Source: Lichina pygmaea (Eukaryota; Ascomycota; Lichinomycetes; Lichinales; Lichinaceae). From it: a stretch of DNA of 64,000 nucleotides. The stretch lies in assembly GCA_963422465.1 (NCBI GenBank), contig OY730172.1, positions 620,001 through 684,000 on the forward strand, given 5' to 3'. Made by a program: the position numbers and the translations under genes. This document shows, in pieces, positions 35,714-46,658 of the stretch; the stretch's first letter is position 1, and each line of letters begins with the position of its first letter. Below the pieces are notes generated by a model. The model saw only the letters and a program-made list of their open reading frames with translations, searched no databases and was not told the DNA's origin.

Positions 35714-36219
35714 GATTGATTGATTGATTGTATTCCTACACTATTCTAGCACTAGTGTATCTAGACTATACTGGGTCCACTACGAAAACAGGCTAGGAAA
35801 ACTCAAAGGGGTGAAAAACCTCTCCCTGCAGCACCTTGCTAGCGCTATCCTATCAAGTCACTGTGGAACATGGGGGGGGGGGGGGGGGGGGGGGGTGGCT
35901 GACTAGTAGCCAGCTGCCAGCTGCTCCTGAGCCCAGGAGAGCTGGGGAAAGAACACCGTGGTGTAAGATCCACACTGTAAGGGTGGTGGTGGGCCACAGG
36001 CGCAAGATCATCACCCGGTAGTCAGTAGTGGAGGCCGCAGTGAAAAGACTGCAGCGTGTGTGTTGCAGGCGTGGGCAGTCCATCACAGCATGCCTGGCAG
36101 TCTCCTACTGCACCCCACAGCTGCAGGCTGGTGTCGGGAAGTCGGGGACCCAGCACTTGCAGAGGAAGGCTGCCAGCCCAATCTTACCTGTCCGGACTTG
36201 TGTCAGGATGCTGCTCTGG
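35714..36219 (-). mobile_element. 5'-truncated LINE, copy 4
   Basis: Minus orientation, with the TCAA-type tail at the left (ATTGATTGATTGATTG on plus) and the shared 3' UTR. It keeps LTQVRTGKIGLAAFLCKCW and CSCGVQ. It lies about 110 bp downstream of the tRNA-like gene. Its 3' UTR contains a 24-base G-run at 35872-35895, exactly where copies 1 and 2 have only six G. The 5' truncation is near 36219. No clear target-site duplication was found. Confidence 0.8.
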
Positions 36220-36751
36220 GCTGGTGTCGCGCGCAGCCGTACGGAGTAGGCTAGAGCGGAACTGAGCCAAAAGACTACGGAATGTACTACTTCCATGCCC
36301 CCCTCCCTTAGCGGTACGTACCTTGGTACCTTGGAATTTGCGAAGATCCCGGAGAGAGTGTAAGTACTCCAGAACTATCGACAAGTCTCATGCCCCGACC
36401 GCTTGACTCCGAGCAGCCGACGGAGTCTCCACACCCACAAAAAAAGCCATACACAGCATCAAAATTGAGGTCTGACTACAGGAACGTAGACTTGGACACC
36501 GGGTATGACTAGGAAAAAAATCCGACTGAGAAATGTGTGCTGTGTGATCACTCCAAGACTTATGACACATGGATCCCGGTCGACTTTTAAAAGTACTTAG
36601 GTTTTGGTGGCTCAGCTGGGTGTAGGGCATGTACTGAGGTACGTACCAGCAGGCGAGGGGAGCATGGAAGTACGAAGGGGGGGCATGGTAAGCAAAAAGT
36701 TGTATGGAGGGGGGCATCGCATTAATTGTCCGATAGTAGAAACGGTATGTA
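36220..36751. other. intergenic stretch, no gene recognised
   Basis: The left part holds GTACGGAGTAG and GGTACGTACC blocks. The rest is the presumed 3' flank of the minus-strand helical gene. Short frames here are not supported. Confidence 0.5.
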
Positions 36752-37980
36752 TCATGCCACCGCAACGTCAAAAGGTCTAAGTCCCTCGCAAATAGTCTTC
36801 ACATCTACATTGTCTCCCTCCAGAAGTCTCTCCACGATCTGCCCTGTCGTACGGCACAGCGCTGCTCGCGAATGTGATCCAAGCAACCGCATCGCCGTCA
36901 TCTCATCAGCAACACCACACGTCCATGCACTGAAGTTTTCCGTGTCCTCCTTGACAGTCTGGTATCCGCGCAGCCGCTCGTTGACAAGTGTCTTGACCTC
37001 AGCCGAGTCGGTTTCCATCGCATCGACACGAGCCCACAGGGAATGGGTGTCGGTGAGCACCTGGTCGAGAGATGTGACGCGTGTTTCCATAGTCAAGACC
37101 TTCGAAGCCTGAGAAGAGAGCCGTAGGTTGGCGCTGTCGATTTCTTCTTGAAGGGCTTTGAGCCTGCAACGTATCTGGCTGTTTGCCATACGGTCTGCTA
37201 GCGACTAGACTTTGAGTTGTTCAATGTTGGAGTCGAGAGAGAGAATGCGAAAGGGACTAACGCCGCAACGTATTCCAGGCCACCTGCGGTAGCGATCGCG
37301 GGAGGAAAAACGACACTGAACGTCCAAGTTGCGGCGCGGACCTGGTATCACCGTGTTTAAGGTCAGCTAGATATCACAAAGGTCTTATGAGAAGGCCGTT
37401 ACCGACCACACGCAACGCATTCCTGGCAATTTTCCTGTGTCCTATTTGGCTTCCTAGAGTCTGAAGCTCGACTCGGGCCGACTCGAGCTCTGTCTTGGTC
37501 TTTATCATGTCGGCGTTCTCCGCATCCAGCGCTTGCCTGGCCGACGCCAGTGCAGTCCTGGTCCGGCCGCTAAACGACGCGAGCCTAAATCGAAAGCTGA
37601 CCAGCTCGCCATCCATGTCGTCGAATGATTTTTTCATATGCTCGATCCGCTCGAGACCAGTGGTGGCGGTGGTGTAGAGTCCGGTGAAGGTGGTTTCGAT
37701 GTCTTCCAGATGCCTGCACGCAAGGGCCTGAGAAGTCAGCGCCTTGCTGGAGGCAGTGGCGACATCGTCGTATTCGTGCGAGTGTGTGAGACGACTTTTG
37801 TCGGTATTCACGTAGAGCATGGTTCCCTCGACCGACTCGACGCTGCGCTGGAGCCCCAAGAGCATGAGGCTACGGTCGGATTGGATGCTGGCTTTGGACC
37901 TGGCCTCAAAGGCATTGATGCGCACTTTCATGTCGACGAGCTCGGTCTCAAGCTGTTCAATCTTGTACATGCAGTCAGTC
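36752..37980 (-). CDS. uncharacterised helical, coiled-coil-like protein, 5' end split by a LINE
   Basis: At least two coding blocks on the minus strand: about 37403-37980 (starting CMYKIEQLETELVDMKVRIN) and 36752-37191 (starting MANSQIRCRLKALQEEIDSA). Both are rich in Leu, Ala, Glu, Lys and Ser with heptad-like spacing, few Pro or Gly and no zinc, kinase or nucleotide-binding motif. A GTAACG donor at 37402 marks the end of the first block; the exon path to the second is not resolved. The start is unusual. The 13 bp duplication around the composite LINE means the pre-insertion sequence read ATG ACT GAC TGC ATG TAC AAG, so the insertion sits about ten bases after the original start. A second in-frame ATG survives at 37970. 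Function unknown; gene activity after the insertion is uncertain. Confidence 0.5.
37968..37980. repeat. target-site duplication of the composite LINE, left copy
   Basis: CATGCAGTCAGTC, repeated exactly at 40680-40692 directly after the poly-A tail. Confidence 0.85.
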
Positions 37981-40679
37981 GGCCTGCAACGACTCGAACC
38001 TCCACGTGGTGCAGGCTGGGAACCTCGGGGCAGTCGATGGCGGGCGGCTTCCCAGGCTGCTCGTAGTCGCTGCACCGAGAGCTAATCGAGTCACCGGTCG
38101 AGCTGCTGGTGTTGCGGAGCGACGGGCCACCGGAGGTGTCGCGCAGGCACCCTGGACGCCCCCGTGAAACAGCTACAGCAGAACAGAGGACTGCGACCAA
38201 GCTTGGGAGATGAAAACCAACCGACAGACGACTACCGTGTACGCTACGGCCCGAAGCCAGCCCCACAGCTGGTGGATGTGAAGTCTAGGCGTCTGATAGG
38301 GCACCTCTGGAGTAGTCGAGAGGAGTTCTCGTCACGTCACCCTCCTAGCAGAGTCTCCAGCTAACGCGTGAGGATCTGCTAGGGGGGGAGTGGCCTTGGC
38401 ACCGCGGCGTTGTTAATCGAACGCGGACCACCTGTTAAAGAAGGAGAGTGGTCGTACGAGGAGACGTCGCCGCTCCAGTGCCTAAGGGCCGTGTGATAGC
38501 CAAAGTGCTGGCTTGATGGTTTTGCCTAAGGCCTTGCCACGAAGTCTCTTCGTACGATCCACAATCTGGGGCCAGGGGACTGGGTTATCCAGTGGGCCAA
38601 CAGGTGCAACCGGGGCCCCACAGGCGACAGCGGACCAAGGAGAACTCCTCCCTACTTGGTTAGTGGGCTGGAAAGGCGGCCCTGCAGGTGCTGGCACGGC
38701 CTGCAGGGTCCGTAAGGCCTGCGAGGCATGGTCGGCCTTCGTACGAGAGATCTGCGAAGGTAACGCGAAACAGTTAACAACTGCGAGGCGTGGCATATAA
38801 TGGCAGTGACGGAGGTAGGGCCTGGGCCTACTACGAGACTGTCTATATGGCCCGAGAGGACGGATGCGCATGCCGGTTCGTACGGAGTGCAGGCTTAGGC
38901 TGCAAACGACGAGCTCAGGGAGCAAACTACAGTTGGAGCGTGGGCTCTGGGCTGGTGACCCAGCGCTCCGAAGCAGGATCCCAGGGGTGAGCACGTACGG
39001 CGGAGTGCAAGAGACCTCGGGACTGTGGGAAAGCGTGGTAGAGACCCTGTGGGGGGGTGCCAACTCTACACTATGTTCTGGCATAGTACGACTGTGGCTC
39101 TGGCTATCTTCCTGGATTCTCTCTTTCTGCACCAGTCGTTCTACCACTCTTGTGTTTGATGACTCTGAGTCTTCTGCTATTCCTATTCACTGTGGAGTTC
39201 CCCAAGGTTCCCCTTTATCTCCTATTCTGTTTCTATTTTATATTTCTGAACTTCATGAAACTGTACACTCTCCTTCCACTGGTGTTTCTGCTCTGGGATT
39301 TGCAGATGATACAAATCTGCTTGCATTTGGACACTCTCTAAAAAGCAACCTTCTGAAGTTGAAGAACACACACCTCAAATGTCTATCATGGGCTGCAAGA
39401 CATGGAATGGTCTTCTCTCCTGAGAAATATGAAATACTTCATTTTTCCAGAAGAAGATCAGACAATCTTCAGCTTAAGCTCAGACTGGGGAATGTGATTC
39501 TAAGACCAAAAGAAGAAGTGCGAGTATTAGGAGTGTACCTGGATGCAAAACTCCACTGGCATAAGCACCAGAGAATTATTCTTCAAAAAGCTCAGAAAGC
39601 ACTTTCCTCTCTTTCTAGAACTTCATATTCTACTTGGGGTTTCCCAGTCCTCACATCACGTCTTGTGTACACTGCAATACTCAGATCTTTACTGAGTTAT
39701 GCTGTGGGGATCTGGTTCAATCCTCTAAGAAAATCTTCTAATATCTCTTCTCTTAGCACATTCCAGAACAAATGCCTGAGACTTATTGGAGGTGCCTTCA
39801 AAGCCACTCCATCTTTCTTATTAGAGAGTGAGCTTTTTCTTTTACCTCTAGATCTCTATTTCAAATTTCGCACAGCCTCTTTTCTCTCTTCTATTCAAAC
39901 CTCCTCTCTGAAAACACTTCTGGACAATATCTTTTCCAATATCTCCCACTATGCCTCTTCTGTGAAGAAACCTTTAAAGGAATCCTCAACTATCTCCCCC
40001 TATTGGAAGTTCACTTGGTTAAACCAATTAACTACTAACCAGGCTAGTTCAAAGAAAGAACTACAGAAACTCTTTGTTAAAGAGTGGGAAAACCAATGGG
40101 AGGAGAAGAAAAGAAGAAGCTACTCTGGGTGGCAGGTGTTTTGTCAAAAGCCTCACCACAACAACCTGAAGCTCTACAAAAAGCTACAGAAAGCTGAGGC
40201 AAGTCTACTACTACAAACCAGAACTGGGAGAATTGGCCTGGCAAGTTTTCTATTCAGAGCTGGAGTTCCAGATTTTCCTACCCCTTTATGTGTCTGTGGT
40301 CAAGCGGAAGAGACAGTGAAACATATCACCTCTTCATGCTCTCTTTATTCAAGTCAAAGACAGCAAGCTCCTTTTAATTCTCAAGATTTCACTTCTATTA
40401 TTTCAAACCCAGAGCTTCTACAGAAGTTTCTATACTGGTTCATGTCTTTGAAAAGACTGAACCAGTTTAATCTAGCTTTCAAACTCCACTATTCACACTC
40501 TAATATCTAGAAGTCTTCTTTCTACCAGTCACTACAAGATTTCCTTTTGCTACATCCTCTAGTCACCCCCAGTCCTCAGTTTTTATTCCTCTAAAGGTTT
40601 TCTGAAGAAAATCACTCTTAGCTAGAAGATCTGCATGGCTGAAAAGCTACTATCAGTGTAAGAATTAAAAAAAAAAAAA
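37981..40679 (+). mobile_element. composite LINE: 1.1 kb unrelated 5' segment fused to a truncated LINE 3' half
   Basis: The element is bracketed by 13 bp duplications and ends in 13 A (40667-40679). From about 39085 to 40510 it encodes the C-terminal half of a reverse transcriptase: WILSFCTSRSTTLVFD, IPIHCGVPQGSPLSPILF, the catalytic GFADDTNLLAFG, KYEILHFSRRR, VRVLGVYLDAKLHWH and a terminal Cys/His motif (CVCGQAEETVKHITSSC). The frame is open to the stop at 40510. This part is AT-rich against its surroundings. Upstream of 39085 the composition changes to GC-rich and no RT motif (no motif A Asp) or endonuclease is found in any frame. It therefore looks like a template-switch chimera rather than a simple 5' truncation. 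The layout matches the MINE elements (WEIRD fused to a truncated MGL LINE) known from Magnaporthe. Confidence 0.8.
39085..40510 (+). CDS. LINE reverse transcriptase, C-terminal half
   Basis: Open reading frame inside the composite LINE (frame open from 38864). RT motifs from the region just before motif B onward are intact, including the FADD catalytic pair. Motif A with its first catalytic Asp lies upstream of the fusion point and is absent, so no active enzyme is expected. The C-terminal block LLQTRTGRIGLASFLFRAG aligns with the same block in LINE copies 1-4, showing related but distinct families. Codon use is A/T-ending, unlike the host genes around it. Confidence 0.75.
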
Positions 40680-40692
40680 CATGCAGTCAGTC
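40680..40692. repeat. target-site duplication of the composite LINE, right copy
   Basis: Second copy of CATGCAGTCAGTC. On the minus strand it carries the ATG and first codons of the helical gene (ATG at 40692-40694). Confidence 0.85.
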
Positions 40693-41593
40693 ATCTTGGC
40701 AACTTCCGGAATGGGTTTGGGATATTTCAGATCAAAGGACTATGGCTGCCACGAGAGGGGAAGTGGGAAGAGAAGCAAGGACGAGGGTACTTATGATGGT
40801 AGTTCCTTCTCTGCAACAACTACAGATATTAGCGCCTTCATGTCAAAATAGAGCCAGAGCCGCAAGACTCAGCCAGAGCCTGCCCTATGGACCGTGCCGC
40901 AGCCCATACCAAGGCCCACACTTGAGCCGTAACCTATGCCGCAACCTATGCCGCAACCTGTACCGCAATCTGTGTGTGCCGCAGTCGCAGGTCAGTATTT
41001 TGTAGTGAGCCCTGTCGGAGTCGTGTTCAGTAGCTGTAGCCTAGTGACTCGAATTGCTAGGGCCCACGGCGGTGGGGCCTAGCACCAAGAAGCACTGAGC
41101 GTCTACCGTACAGCACAAGAGAAGCTCCGAGAACAAGGAGAGCTGCTGACGGGCCATCTAACGAACTGTGACGCGCTCGTCCGCGGCTGCCTTCACCGGC
41201 AGTGGCCAGCTCCTGCTCCGTCCTGCCTCTCGTCACCGGGCCCGGTTGCCATTGGTCAATGCAACAGGAGGCACCCCGGACTCCTTGCATCGATCTGACC
41301 GGCTGACGTTGGTCATCGTTCCGTATCTGTCGGAGGGGATACCGGTAAGTTACGTATTACGTACAGTATGTACGTATGTACGAGGTGTCTAGCGGATATA
41401 ACGTTACCGTACATGAGTACGCTTAGTAAGCTGGAGTACCCGCAACGGTATCAACTTTGGTGAGATCACGATGAAAATCGCGACATCGTGGACCAGGTCC
41501 CCGAGTTTCTTGATGCACCAGCAACATAGACTCCATGCAGGCACAATGCCAGGCAGTCATTGATGCCAGCAGGGGGCATACAGAATACTAAGC

Positions 41594-41640
41594 CGTACCG
41601 GTGCCTTGGAGGTACGGAGTACCTCCAAGGCACGGGTACG
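41594..41640. repeat. 22 bp inverted repeat (hairpin)
   Basis: Arms 41594-41615 and 41619-41640 are complementary with one mismatch around a GGA spacer. The inner 15 bases (GTGCCTTGGAGGTAC) pair perfectly, and the centre is a GTACGGAGTAC unit. Confidence 0.9.
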
Positions 41641-41859
41641 TATTACTCGTACAAGAGCAAACATCCGTCTCAAGAGTTTTGATCATGCGCCTCTGCAATT
41701 GACTTTTGCTTGTATCGATCGAACGTTATATCCGCTAGAGACCTCGTACGTAGTGGTCGCTCGGTTAGCCATGTGCGGCTCCACCATGCCTTAGCGTGGA
41801 TCTGCCGAGTCCCTAATTACGGTAGAGCCTTTTTCTTGTGCGCATCCTTCTCTTCTAGA

Positions 41860-41902
41860 ACCCGTGCCATGGCGGGGTAGTACCCCGCCCTATGGCACGG
41901 GT
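41860..41902. repeat. 20 bp inverted repeat (hairpin)
   Basis: The left arm, ACCCGTGCCAT then GGCGGGGTA, pairs with the right arm 41881-41902 except for a two-base insertion on the right. The spacer is one base. Confidence 0.9.
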
Positions 41903-42317
41903 AAAGCTACTCGTATTCTTAGTAGCTATTCTTAGTGAGCGCCATCCTGCCCCACTGTGAGTGGAGACTGGCTTCATTGAAGTCGGTGTGGGATCTGTCT
42001 AATCTAGGTCTGGTGGCTTGGTGTCATGACATGATGTGTTTGGGAGCCTTACTGCAAGTTGCGTGATACCGTCGTGTCAGACTGCAACTGACCCAGCTGA
42101 CGATCTAACTCTACTTTGGTTCATTTGATGCGAAAGTACGGAGTACTTCCGTAGACTCATACAGTACATAAGGTTTGCAAGTTCCCGGATGCTGGCTGTG
42201 GTCTGTAAGGCTTAGGACTACCTCGAGCCCTCTTTATTGTTGACTCTCAGACGACCCTACTGCAGTTTCGATTCAAACCACTGAGTATTTCCTGGGACAG
42301 TGAGCGAGCACACCAAA

Positions 42318-45300
42318 ATGCCAGACCAGTCTCCTCACTTGGTGTCAGGCCTTGACCGACTTGGCGATGCAGGCGACGATGACAGCGCCCTGGACTGCAA
42401 CATCCATCTCTCCCGAGGAACAGCCTATTCAGACCTCATCGTCGGCTCGGCTGCCTCGAACTTGCTACAGGACGACTGGGGTGTCGTGCTCAGTTCTGCA
42501 CCTGCTGCCCTCGGATGTCTCGGCCAATGTTTTGTGCTCGCATCCGTAACTCTGACTTCGTCGTTGGTGTTTTCTGAGAATGCCGGGCTTCCGTAAGTAC
42601 TTTTATGAAGAAATCACGATGAATGGCTTCGGGCTGACGAAGCGTGGCGGTCTCCCACAGGTACAAATCACTCCGAGCTAACCTCGTCCACTGCTCCGAT
42701 CTGGGTCGCAAGGCCTTCCGCAATGTCGAGTCCAAGATGAATAAACTTTCCCTGATGACTTTGACGCTCTGCGAGCCAGATGGCACGGTACGGCCACCCC
42801 CCGCGTCTCCTCGCTTCTTTCTGCTTGGTGCAAAAGCACTGCGCTGACTTTCCGTCGCTGCGAATCAACAGATTGATAAAATTGCTCGGGATGTCCAAGA
42901 CCCTGACCTAGCTGACTTGTACCTCCCCGACCATTTTGCAGCATTGAGGCGTGTGTCGGATGCTTGCGTTGCCGATACCGCTAGCATTAAGCAGACAGTC
43001 GATGCCTGGAAGGATTTTGCTAGTCGTGTGTATCGCGCTTGCGTCGACGAGGATGGTGCGATCTCTCCACCACCCAACAGCTTCCCTCCTAGCCCACTTC
43101 GAAGTCGGCCCCAACAAGACCGAGCTGATTGACCACCGATACAGAAACACTCAAGCAGACCCAAACAGACCTCGACACTAAGGTGTCGAGCAAGAAGATG
43201 GCAGTTGACTTGAAATCAACAGCGGTCACCCAGACTCAGAAGCAGGCAGAGCACTACAGCAGTCAAATTACTGTCCACGAGGAAGAGTTCGCTGAGGCAC
43301 AGAAGGCGCTTCCCAAAAGTAGGTACTTGCGGCAGTCTCGAACTGGAATTTACATTTCTGGTGGCCGACTGACCTCCTCCTCTCGATACTACGGTAGGGC
43401 GGTCTCGTTCTGCAGTCAGACCCAAGAAGCCATCAAATCTCGGGCTCAGCGGGGTAGGTATTAACGTCGAAACTACCGACCCGTTAGGGCTTTTGAAAAT
43501 CGGTGGACAAGCCAACTGGACCCAAAAAGAGAAGGCAGAGCCAAAGTCCTCGGATAGTCCAGAGGGCCGAGGAGACCCGTTTGATCCCGGCTACGGACTT
43601 GCTGAACGGCTGTGGCCGACGGTGGACCAGCTCGCCAAGCTGCTGACACTGTCCGGATGATGTCAACAGAGGTGACTGGGAGCAGCTGGCAGGCCGGCGT
43701 GGGAACGCCGGAAGCAGCATCCAGGGTTTCCAGGACCGCATTGACAGCGAACTAACTAGTTTCCAAGGGGAGCACTCGCTCATTGTCCAGAGGGTGCGTT
43801 CCGCCCTGAGGCCAGTCCACGATGTATGTTTCTCCTTTCCTTCCTCTTTGATAGCATGCTAGGCTCCAACAGAGACACAAATAGGCTTTGGCAGTTGACT
43901 GACCATGCACACGTATATGGGGACAGGTTCTTGGAGCACTCACCACCTTGGTTAAGAAGGAGACTTCTATCAATACCAAAATCGAGGTTGAATTGGCCAA
44001 GTCAGCCAAGACATGGCGTGAGGATGTTAGGGTGGTCGAGGAGACGCTGAGCAAGATATCAGGTGAAGGATCGGAGCTGACCAAGCAGAAAGTGCAAGAG
44101 GAGAAGGTGAGAGCGTCCCTCCCTGCAGAAAATATGGTAATTGAGGTTAACTTCCTTGCAGGATCACGAAAATCTACTCAGAGAGAACAGTAAGTTGTCC
44201 TAAAGACATGCCTGGACTATTATGTACCAACATGCACATTTCCAATCACTACGGCCGGCCATCAGCTGGTGAGTATTAGCAGAAGCTGATAACATGCAAT
44301 GCACACGTAGTGTTATCTTACAACAAGCGCGAACTCAAATATGAGCGATTTCGATCAGCGCAAGAAGCCTTACTCCAGCTTGAAGAAAAGGCAAACGAGC
44401 GCCGACAAAAGGAACGAAAGGAGATCAATGAACTTGAGACTATGCAGCAGGAGCTTCAGAATCTTCTTGCCTCTGAGATCACAATGGTAAGTGACATGTT
44501 CTTCTTATAGCATTCTTTATGTTTCTCATAAAGAACCTTCTTCTCAAGTTTGACAGCACTTGTACCTGACCCTTGTCTCAACAGGCCCAAGTCAAGCAAA
44601 CCGTCTGCAAGTGTGTCAAGAAGCTTCGGGAATTTTGCCTCCATCTTGACGACTTTACCAACTTCTTCAGCACCATGCATGACTACATCCAGCTCATCGA
44701 GGAGATGCATGTGAATTCCTTCGTACAGAACACCAAAAACCACCAATAAACTGGCAAATCACATCAACAATCCCCAGACCAGTGAGATGACCCGGCCGAA
44801 GCTGGAACGACACAAAGAGCAGAAGCTGATGGTTTGGATCCCCCTGTCAACATCTTTTGACAATGATTGAACGTTGTCCTAACATTGTGTTGCACCTAGG
44901 AAATCAAGACCATGGCACTCGAGCTCAAAGGCTCTTACTTCGTCGCCAACATCATGACTAACACATATGTCGAAGTGTCAAAACGTTACATTATACCAGG
45001 GGTAGCCCACACCGATCGATTGACCCTGCCTGACACCACCCCCATGTCAAGGGAAGCATGTGTGCAAAAGATCGAAGAGGTTGGTCAGCTGGCTAAGGAA
45101 GCTCGGATGAATATATCGCATCTTGCAAACACTGTAAGTTTCTCCAGTCTGTTTCCTATCTGTATTCGTTCTCTTTCACCTTGTCTATCCAAGCCTACCG
45201 TTATCCATGTCTCAACATGATAGTTTTGCGCTAATATACCCATGACACTAGCGGCGCAAGCAGTGCGGAATAACTACATACCAGAAGCGAGGTGAGATTG

Positions 45301-45326
45301 GGGAGATAGAAGGGGAGGAAAATTGA
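42318..45326 (+). CDS. uncharacterised multi-exon helical protein
   Basis: The first four exons join cleanly in frame: 42318-42592, 42661-42787, 42872-43055 and 43145-43318, with GT-AG introns of 68-89 bp, most with CTGAC-like branch sites. Further coding blocks lie at about 43400-43660, 43680-43800, 43929-44106, 44314-44485, 44586-44712 and 44900-45133, and a last exon ends at 45326. The later boundaries are approximate. The protein is mainly alpha-helical: DLGRKAFRNVESKMNKLSLM, TDLDTKVSSKKMAVDLKSTA, NTKIEVELAKSAKTWREDVR and RFRSAQEALLQLEEKANERR. A central, less helical stretch contains GDPFDPGYGLAERLWPTVDQ. No signal peptide, transmembrane run, zinc or nucleotide-binding motif is seen. I do not recognise the family. 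With the minus-strand gene at 36752-37980 it forms a pair of helical, intron-rich genes in an otherwise transposon-rich stretch. Confidence 0.5.
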
Positions 45327-46658
45327 TAGCTAGGTGTGAGGCCGGTAGATCTCGGAGGTTGCGTGTCAGCCGAGGACTCTACAGAGAGTCGCCCGAGGAT
45401 TTGCAGGGGTGCAGGGAGCAGTCTCCCCCCGAGCGACAGCTAAATTGTTGTCTGCAGGCATGCGACCAGCCAGCAGAGGTTTCCTCTCCTTTGTCGTCGC
45501 TCCTAGATTTTAGTTAGACAAGAGAGAAGAGACGAATCTACACAGTTGACCGGTTATCAGCTTTCAGCACTCTCCACAGTCGACCGGTTGTCGGCTTTCA
45601 AGTCATGATTATTGTATTTTGGCGGGTGGACTGTTAGGGGGGGGGGGGGGGGGGGGGTGGTCCGCTTCCTCCCCCTCCTACCCATACGTACAGTACGTAT
45701 CGCTTGCAATAACAACATGGGCTTGCCGCGGCAGAACGTTTGCCGACATCTCTCCTCGGGGCTCCTCCCGACTGATCGAGTTCCAGATCGAGGGAGCCAG
45801 AGACGGGCTCGAGCTTCTCATAGGGTCATCCACCGGTCGACTTTCCCGCGCGGGCCGCAGACGACGGCCTCGACCATTTTCGGACCAAGCTAGACACGCC
45901 AACGTACGACTATGCCGTACGGTACGGTACGGGCGCCGCTCTGACAGCCGTCAGCACCAGCTCCTCCCGCTGCCGCCTCGGGAGCTTCAAGGCAGAGATA
46001 CTGCCTCCAAGACCGTCTCGAAACACGCTGGGTTTGGTTGTTCGGCAGGCCGACGGAGATCGACTGGCTCTCGTTTGCTGTTTCGTGGCTGGCCCGTGCG
46101 GGCGTCTAGCGCGTCGTAGGGCGACGGACGGAACCCGACGGCCGCGCATGCCGGGTACCGCCGTCATTGGCGGGGGCGGGCGTCTGTCGCGACGATGCCA
46201 CGACTCGCTATTCCGGGAACTTGGTCCTCGGGCTGGAGATCGAGTCGCTCGCTCGACCATGAGCTCAATACTTAAGCCCGAGTACTGGCCCTCCTTCGTC
46301 TCTCTCCTGCCATCATCGAAGAAGCGCAATCCGCCGGAAGCCCCTCGACGAGTCTCGTTTCCTTTTTCTTGTTCCCTTTGTGTCGTCCAGCGTTTCTTCA
46401 CTTCGCCCTTGCACACTGCCAACCGGCCTGCTTGCTTCCGGAGGCAGCAGCATCGACCAGCATCTCCTGCAACGACCGTGTCGTTTTCTGTCGTTCCTCC
46501 ATCTGCCGGGCAGACATCGGGCATTCGGTTCTTGAGCCCATCCGACCTTCTCTAAGAGTCTCGTTCTCTCTGCGTTTCGCCCTCCAGTCAGCTCCTCCGA
46601 GCCGCCTGCTTTCGCCAGCGTCGTCTCTCGCCACAGTCATCATCGCCAATCAGCAACG
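45327..46658. other. intergenic stretch, promoter side of the MARVEL-like gene
   Basis: Contains a repeated CAGT(C/T)GACCGGTT(A/G)TC motif at about 45542-45592 and a 21 G-run at 45637-45657. The last 400 bases are pyrimidine-rich, as in many fungal promoters. Open frames on both strands (about 170-200 codons) lack domains. Confidence 0.5.

Larger units (their letters stand above)
40693..42317. other. intergenic stretch with two long hairpins
   Basis: The left end is the former promoter side of the helical gene hit by the LINE. Near 40910-40980 there are tandem GCCGCAACC-like units. Perfect or near-perfect hairpins lie at 41594-41640 and 41860-41902. No gene is recognised. Confidence 0.5.

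Noticed and set aside
37928-38266. Minus-strand frame with a signal-peptide-like start, first taken as exon 1 of the helical gene
   Set aside because: Most of it lies inside the composite LINE to the right of the 37968-37980 target-site duplication, so it is element sequence and not the gene's own exon.
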